From assembly GCA_029775995.1 (NCBI GenBank), contig JARVJX010000004.1:1-36203 (forward strand): DNA of 36,203 bases, written 5' to 3'. Both the position numbers and the translations under genes were made by a program. Of this stretch, positions 33,007 through 36,203 are shown piece after piece. The DNA comes from Nitrososphaeria archaeon (lineage in GTDB: Archaea; Thermoproteota; Nitrososphaeria; Nitrososphaerales; JARVJX01). The stretch's first letter is position 1. Every line of letters starts with the position of its first letter. The notes below the pieces were generated by a model. That model searched no databases. It was given only the letters and a program-made list of their open reading frames with translations, and had not been told where the DNA came from.

Positions 33007-33872
33007 AACTGACAATGAAATTGAATAAAGGTGAAATAAGTAAAAGAGTGGCTATTTATGTAGCTTCCATAACAGCCTTTATTGTAATCCTATTTCCCTA
33101 TATTTGGACCGTATTAAATTCCTTTAAAAATGTAAAAGAAGTAAATTCTGTTCCTCCTACCTTCTTCCCCCAAGAACCTACACTTGCTAATTTATTAGAA
33201 ATCGCTACTGGAGGAGCCCTATACCGTACTGACCCTTGGTCTGTATATTTTATGAATAGTGCTATAGTATCCTCTGTTACATCCCTACTTGCCACTTTTA
33301 TCAGTATATTTGCAGGCTATGGCTTTTCTAGATTTAGAATTAGAGGAAATATGTTTTTACTCATTTTAATTTTAGTTGCCATGCTCTTTCCAGGACCGGT
33401 TATTTTGATACCAACCTTTGAGATCATGAGAAATATTGGTCTTGCTGATTCCCTCTTAGGTCTAGGTATACTTTACACAGCTATACTTACACCCCCTCTC
33501 ACATGGCTCCTCTATATCAATTTCAAAAATTTTCCAACAGATTTTGAAGAAGCAGCTAAAGTAGATGGATGCACCCAATTAGGGGCCTTTCTTAGGGTTG
33601 TAGTCCCTATGTCTAGGATGGTTATAGCCATGATAATAGTATTTGCCTTTTTGATAGCATGGTCTGAATTTCCCTTCGCTCTAATACTTCTTAGAAGTTC
33701 CAGCAATTATACAGTACCCATAGGTCTAGAAACCTATATCAGCGAGTTTACCATATGGTGGCATCTCCTATCTGCTGCTATTGTACTATACAGTATACCC
33801 TTGATAGCCTTATTCTTCTTAGTTCAAAAGACCTTTATTAAAGGATTAACCAGCGGTATGTTGAGGGGGTGA
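33003..33872 (+). CDS. ABC sugar transporter permease, MalG type
   Basis: 289 aa with six membrane segments. FEEAAKVDGCTQLGAFLRVV with VPMSR is the EAA loop; IWTVLNSFKNVKEVNSVPPT follows the first segment, as in MalG-type permeases. GTG start overlaps the stop of the first permease (GTGA). It ends in LTSGMLRG. No ATPase gene follows; as in several archaeal sugar importers, a shared MalK-like ATPase encoded elsewhere is the likely energiser. Confidence 0.9.
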   Translation: MKLTMKLNKGEISKRVAIYVASITAFIVILFPYIWTVLNSFKNVKEVNSVPPTFFPQEPTLANLLEIATGGALYRTDPWSVYFMNSAIVSSVTSLLATFISIFAGYGFSRFRIRGNMFLLILILVAMLFPGPVILIPTFEIMRNIGLADSLLGLGILYTAILTPPLTWLLYINFKNFPTDFEEAAKVDGCTQLGAFLRVVVPMSRMVIAMIIVFAFLIAWSEFPFALILLRSSSNYTVPIGLETYISEFTIWWHLLSAAIVLYSIPLIALFFLVQKTFIKGLTSGMLRG

Positions 33873-33969
33873 TATCATTCAATTAAGGGAGGGGCTTCAC
33901 CTAATTAAATGTCCCTTTAGATTTGGTATAGATTCTGGGGTTTACATTCTTAAAAGAGGAAAGAGTATA

Positions 33970-34818
33970 GTGATGATAGATTGTGGTATAGCTTCTTCTC
34001 CTGCAGAGTATATATTTCCCTACTTAAAGCAGGTAGGTATAGAAGAAGTTTCTTTTTTAATAAATACTCATGGACACCAAGACCATATGGGTGGTAGCTC
34101 TTATATTAAAGAAAATAGTAAAGCTAAAGTAGCTGCCCATGAGTTAGACGTTCCTTGGATTGAAAACCATGCTTTGCTATTAAAAGAATTTGTAGCTAAA
34201 TATGATATTTATTTTCCTTTAAACGATAAAGCTATTTCAGAATTTTATAAGAGTGTAGGGAAAGAATGTAAAGTAGATATGATACTTAAGGATGGTGCTA
34301 TAATTCCAGTAGATGGTTCAGAATTGAAAGTCATACATACACCAGGTCATACTAAAGGCTCCATCTGCCTTTACGAACCTTCTGAAAGGATTCTTTTTAC
34401 AAGCGACGCTGTTCAAGGTACTGGATTAAGCTCAGAATCTTATAATTTTAAGGTTTTACCAGTTTATATGGATGCTGAAGCTTACTTTAATTCCTTAAAT
34501 AGACTCAAAGAAATGAATATAGAACTTGCTTTGATGGCCCATGACTTTGAACCCTTTAAAAGGAGAGTATTAAAGGGTGAAGAATTTAGGGAATATTTGA
34601 ATTTAAGTCTTAACCTTTTTATGAAGATGGATGAGTTAATATTAAAAATTTTAGAGGATGGCCCCTATGATCTCTTAGCTTTGACAAAAATTATCAGTGA
34701 TAAAATTACAGAGGGAAAAGGCATCCTTTGGAATGATATATACATTGTGGATGCTCACCTACAAAGACTTCTAAAAGGTGAAAAGGTTAGCTATTCTGAG
34801 GGAAAATATCTTAGGTAA
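33970..34818 (+). CDS. Metallo-beta-lactamase-fold hydrolase
   Basis: 282 aa as given. THGHQDHMGG is the HxHxDH metal site; HTPGHTKGSICLYEP and FTSDAVQGTG supply the later His and Asp. The C-terminal 90 residues resemble a winged-helix tail, as in beta-lactamase-like hydrolases with a LACTB2-type end. The frame is open further upstream (QLREGLHLIKCPFRFGIDSG), which looks like the true N-terminal strand; the first codons there are ATC 33874 and ATT 33877, right after GGGGGTGAT. The protein may therefore start at a rare codon near 33877; GTG 33970 is the conservative choice. Substrate unknown; it may process the imported solute. Confidence 0.85.
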   Translation: MMIDCGIASSPAEYIFPYLKQVGIEEVSFLINTHGHQDHMGGSSYIKENSKAKVAAHELDVPWIENHALLLKEFVAKYDIYFPLNDKAISEFYKSVGKECKVDMILKDGAIIPVDGSELKVIHTPGHTKGSICLYEPSERILFTSDAVQGTGLSSESYNFKVLPVYMDAEAYFNSLNRLKEMNIELALMAHDFEPFKRRVLKGEEFREYLNLSLNLFMKMDELILKILEDGPYDLLALTKIISDKITEGKGILWNDIYIVDAHLQRLLKGEKVSYSEGKYLR

Positions 34819-34827
34819 TATACAGAA

Positions 34828-35826
34828 ATGAATTTCGGATACTTTATACCTACCTTTGGACTTTATGAAGAGCCCAATTGGAATGTTATAAAAGATCACT
34901 TTTTAATAGTTGATAAAAGTCCTTTTAACTCAGCATGGATAGCGGACCACTTTGTTTGGGGTATAAACAATGCCATGTTAGAATGTTGGACTCTTTTAAC
35001 AGCCTTAGCCTCTTTAACAGAAAGGGTTAGAATTGGTTGTGGAATGCTTTGCCAATCTTATAGAAATCCAGCTTTAGTCGCTAAAATGGGAGCTACCTTA
35101 GATTTAATATCTAAGGGAAGATTGGAATTTGGATTAGGGGCTGGTTGGAAAAAGGATGAATATATTCAATATGGTTTTGATTATCCTCACTATAAAGTTA
35201 GAGCTGAACAATTGAGGGAAGCTTTAACTATAGTAAGGAGCCTTTGGACAAAGGATAAAGTAACCTATAATGGTAAATACTATAAAGTTAAAGATGCGGT
35301 ATGTGAGCCAAAACCCTTACAAAAGCCTTATCCTCCCTTATGGGTAGGAGGAAGTGGAGATGAAGTGCTAAGAATTACAGCAGAATTTGCCGATGGATGG
35401 GATGCTCCAGCTAGCGATCCTTCAGGAGTAGGTGGAGGAGGCATTTGGGCTACAGATTCAACCCTTTTTAACTCCTTAACAAAACTGGAAAATTATTGTA
35501 AAGAATTTGGGAGAGATTTTAAAAGAATTCAGAAATCCATGAATATATGGATTTGTATTTCTGAAAACGAATCAAAGTTGATGGATTTATTTTTAAAGTG
35601 GAGGAAAGCTTTAAAGAGTATTAAGCCCTATTCAGAGCTCATAAAGGGGGAGATAACCTTAGAAAGCGCTAAAAGGAACTGTATCTTCGGTACTCCTAAT
35701 GATTGCATAGAGAAGATTAAAAGCTTTAAAGAAATTGGATTGACACAGTTGGTTTTAGGTTTTGCGGATTATCCATCTATAGAAGGATTTGAGCTATTCA
35801 TTAAAAGGGTTGCCCCAAAATTTTGA
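34828..35826 (+). CDS. LLM-class oxidoreductase (probable F420-dependent)
   Basis: 332-aa TIM-barrel enzyme of the luciferase-like group. FGYFIPTFGLYEEPNW, SAWIADHFVWG, ALASLTERVRIGCGMLCQSY, NPALVAKMGATLDLISKGRL, FGLGAGWKKDEYIQYGFDYP and PLWVGGSGDEVLRITAEFAD are the usual blocks. Archaeal relatives mostly use F420. The loop FGTPNDCIEKIKSFKEIG is the standard C-terminal motif. It begins 9 bases after the hydrolase gene, in the same operon as the importer. Confidence 0.88.
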   Translation: MNFGYFIPTFGLYEEPNWNVIKDHFLIVDKSPFNSAWIADHFVWGINNAMLECWTLLTALASLTERVRIGCGMLCQSYRNPALVAKMGATLDLISKGRLEFGLGAGWKKDEYIQYGFDYPHYKVRAEQLREALTIVRSLWTKDKVTYNGKYYKVKDAVCEPKPLQKPYPPLWVGGSGDEVLRITAEFADGWDAPASDPSGVGGGGIWATDSTLFNSLTKLENYCKEFGRDFKRIQKSMNIWICISENESKLMDLFLKWRKALKSIKPYSELIKGEITLESAKRNCIFGTPNDCIEKIKSFKEIGLTQLVLGFADYPSIEGFELFIKRVAPKF

Positions 35827-35847
35827 TAAATAAAACTCAATTTAGTT

Positions 35848-36203
35848 CTAATTGTTAACTTGATGATATACTCTATGATTAGGGAAGTAAAAGAGCTTCT
35901 GGGCTATTAAGACCCATCCTCTTCGGGCATCTCATATTGAGGAGGGGCTTCTCCAACTGATTTTACAATTAAAGGATAATTTACTTCCTTTTTATCTGCT
36001 TCTATCTTTTTAAGTTTAACTATAAAATGCCATTCATCACCATAATCGAAAAGGAATAGCATTCTCTTCCCAATACGGTGCTGTTACCTTAAGCCGATCA
36101 CCTCCTTTGCTAACTCTAGGAGTTTAAGGTACTCTGGTTGCTTATGTAGGTGGAAGAGCCTTATCCAATTCCTTACGTGCTCTTGCCTGCATTCTTTCTT
36201 TAT
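35848..36203 (-). pseudogene. pRiA4b ORF-3-like protein, with internal stop, partial
   Basis: The 3' part (ATG 36062 to 35848, 71 codons) reads MLFLFDYGDEWHFIVKLKKI and GEAPPQYEDARRGW, the signature of the plasmid pRiA4b ORF-3-like family. The frame continues upstream past a TAA (36086-36084) as HVRNWIRLFHLHKQPEYLKL and ELAKEVIGLR to the edge of the window. The family normally has an N-terminal part joined directly to the FDYGDEW segment, so the stop probably breaks one gene. Family function is unknown. Confidence 0.6.

Overview
The window looks like a thermophilic archaeon, probably of the Thermoproteota/TACK side. This is inferred from gene content and signals, not from a marker gene. The clues are frequent TTG/GTG starts, TATA boxes about 26 nt ahead of start codons (leaderless promoters), a CRISPR repeat ending in ATTGAAAG, a VapBC pair, a TrmB-type sugar regulator, a probable F420-dependent LLM oxidoreductase and many archaeal glycosyltransferases. 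No rRNA or tRNA gene was seen.

Layout. (1) 1-4373 is a mobile and defence patchwork: a DDE transposase remnant, moaE, a two-repeat CRISPR array, a tnpB gene inside a 1451-bp element with 26-bp inverted ends and an 8-bp target duplication, vapB with a broken vapC, and a broken tailed-virus protease/scaffold gene. (2) 4398-21921 is one long minus-strand surface-glycan locus. It holds rmlA, rmlC, an SDR enzyme and rmlD for a dTDP-deoxysugar; two large polytopic membrane proteins; an anchored ectodomain protein; two GT4 and two GT2 glycosyltransferases; two further nucleotide-sugar epimerases; a methyltransferase; and a HxGH cytidylyltransferase-like enzyme. Many stop/start overlaps (ATGA) indicate tight operons. 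(3) 22078-23521 is a wreck of a second rml operon: a truncated rmlA whose end runs into an unrelated gene fragment, and a chimera of an epimerase start with an rmlD tail. (4) 23627-28240 is a gene graveyard with five copies or fragments of retropepsin-like aspartyl protease genes, one intact and one truncated acylphosphatase gene, a DUF5678-like gene, and duplicated promoter-plus-start modules. (5) 28349-35826 (plus strand) carries a 5'-truncated UDP-sugar dehydrogenase, a broken trmB, an intact sugar ABC importer (Tat-type binding protein and two permeases, no ATPase), a metallo-beta-lactamase-fold hydrolase and an LLM oxidoreductase. (6) The right edge has a broken pRiA4b ORF-3-like gene on the minus strand.

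How it works together. The minus-strand locus plausibly builds and assembles a rhamnose-like, decorated glycan on a lipid carrier for S-layer or surface glycosylation. The plus-strand operon imports and processes a carbohydrate or related solute. The flanks show transposition, duplication, deletion and frameshift decay. About a dozen genes carry stops or indels. Most lie in the accessory flanks, but sequencing error in a low-coverage assembly is an alternative explanation that needs reads to exclude.
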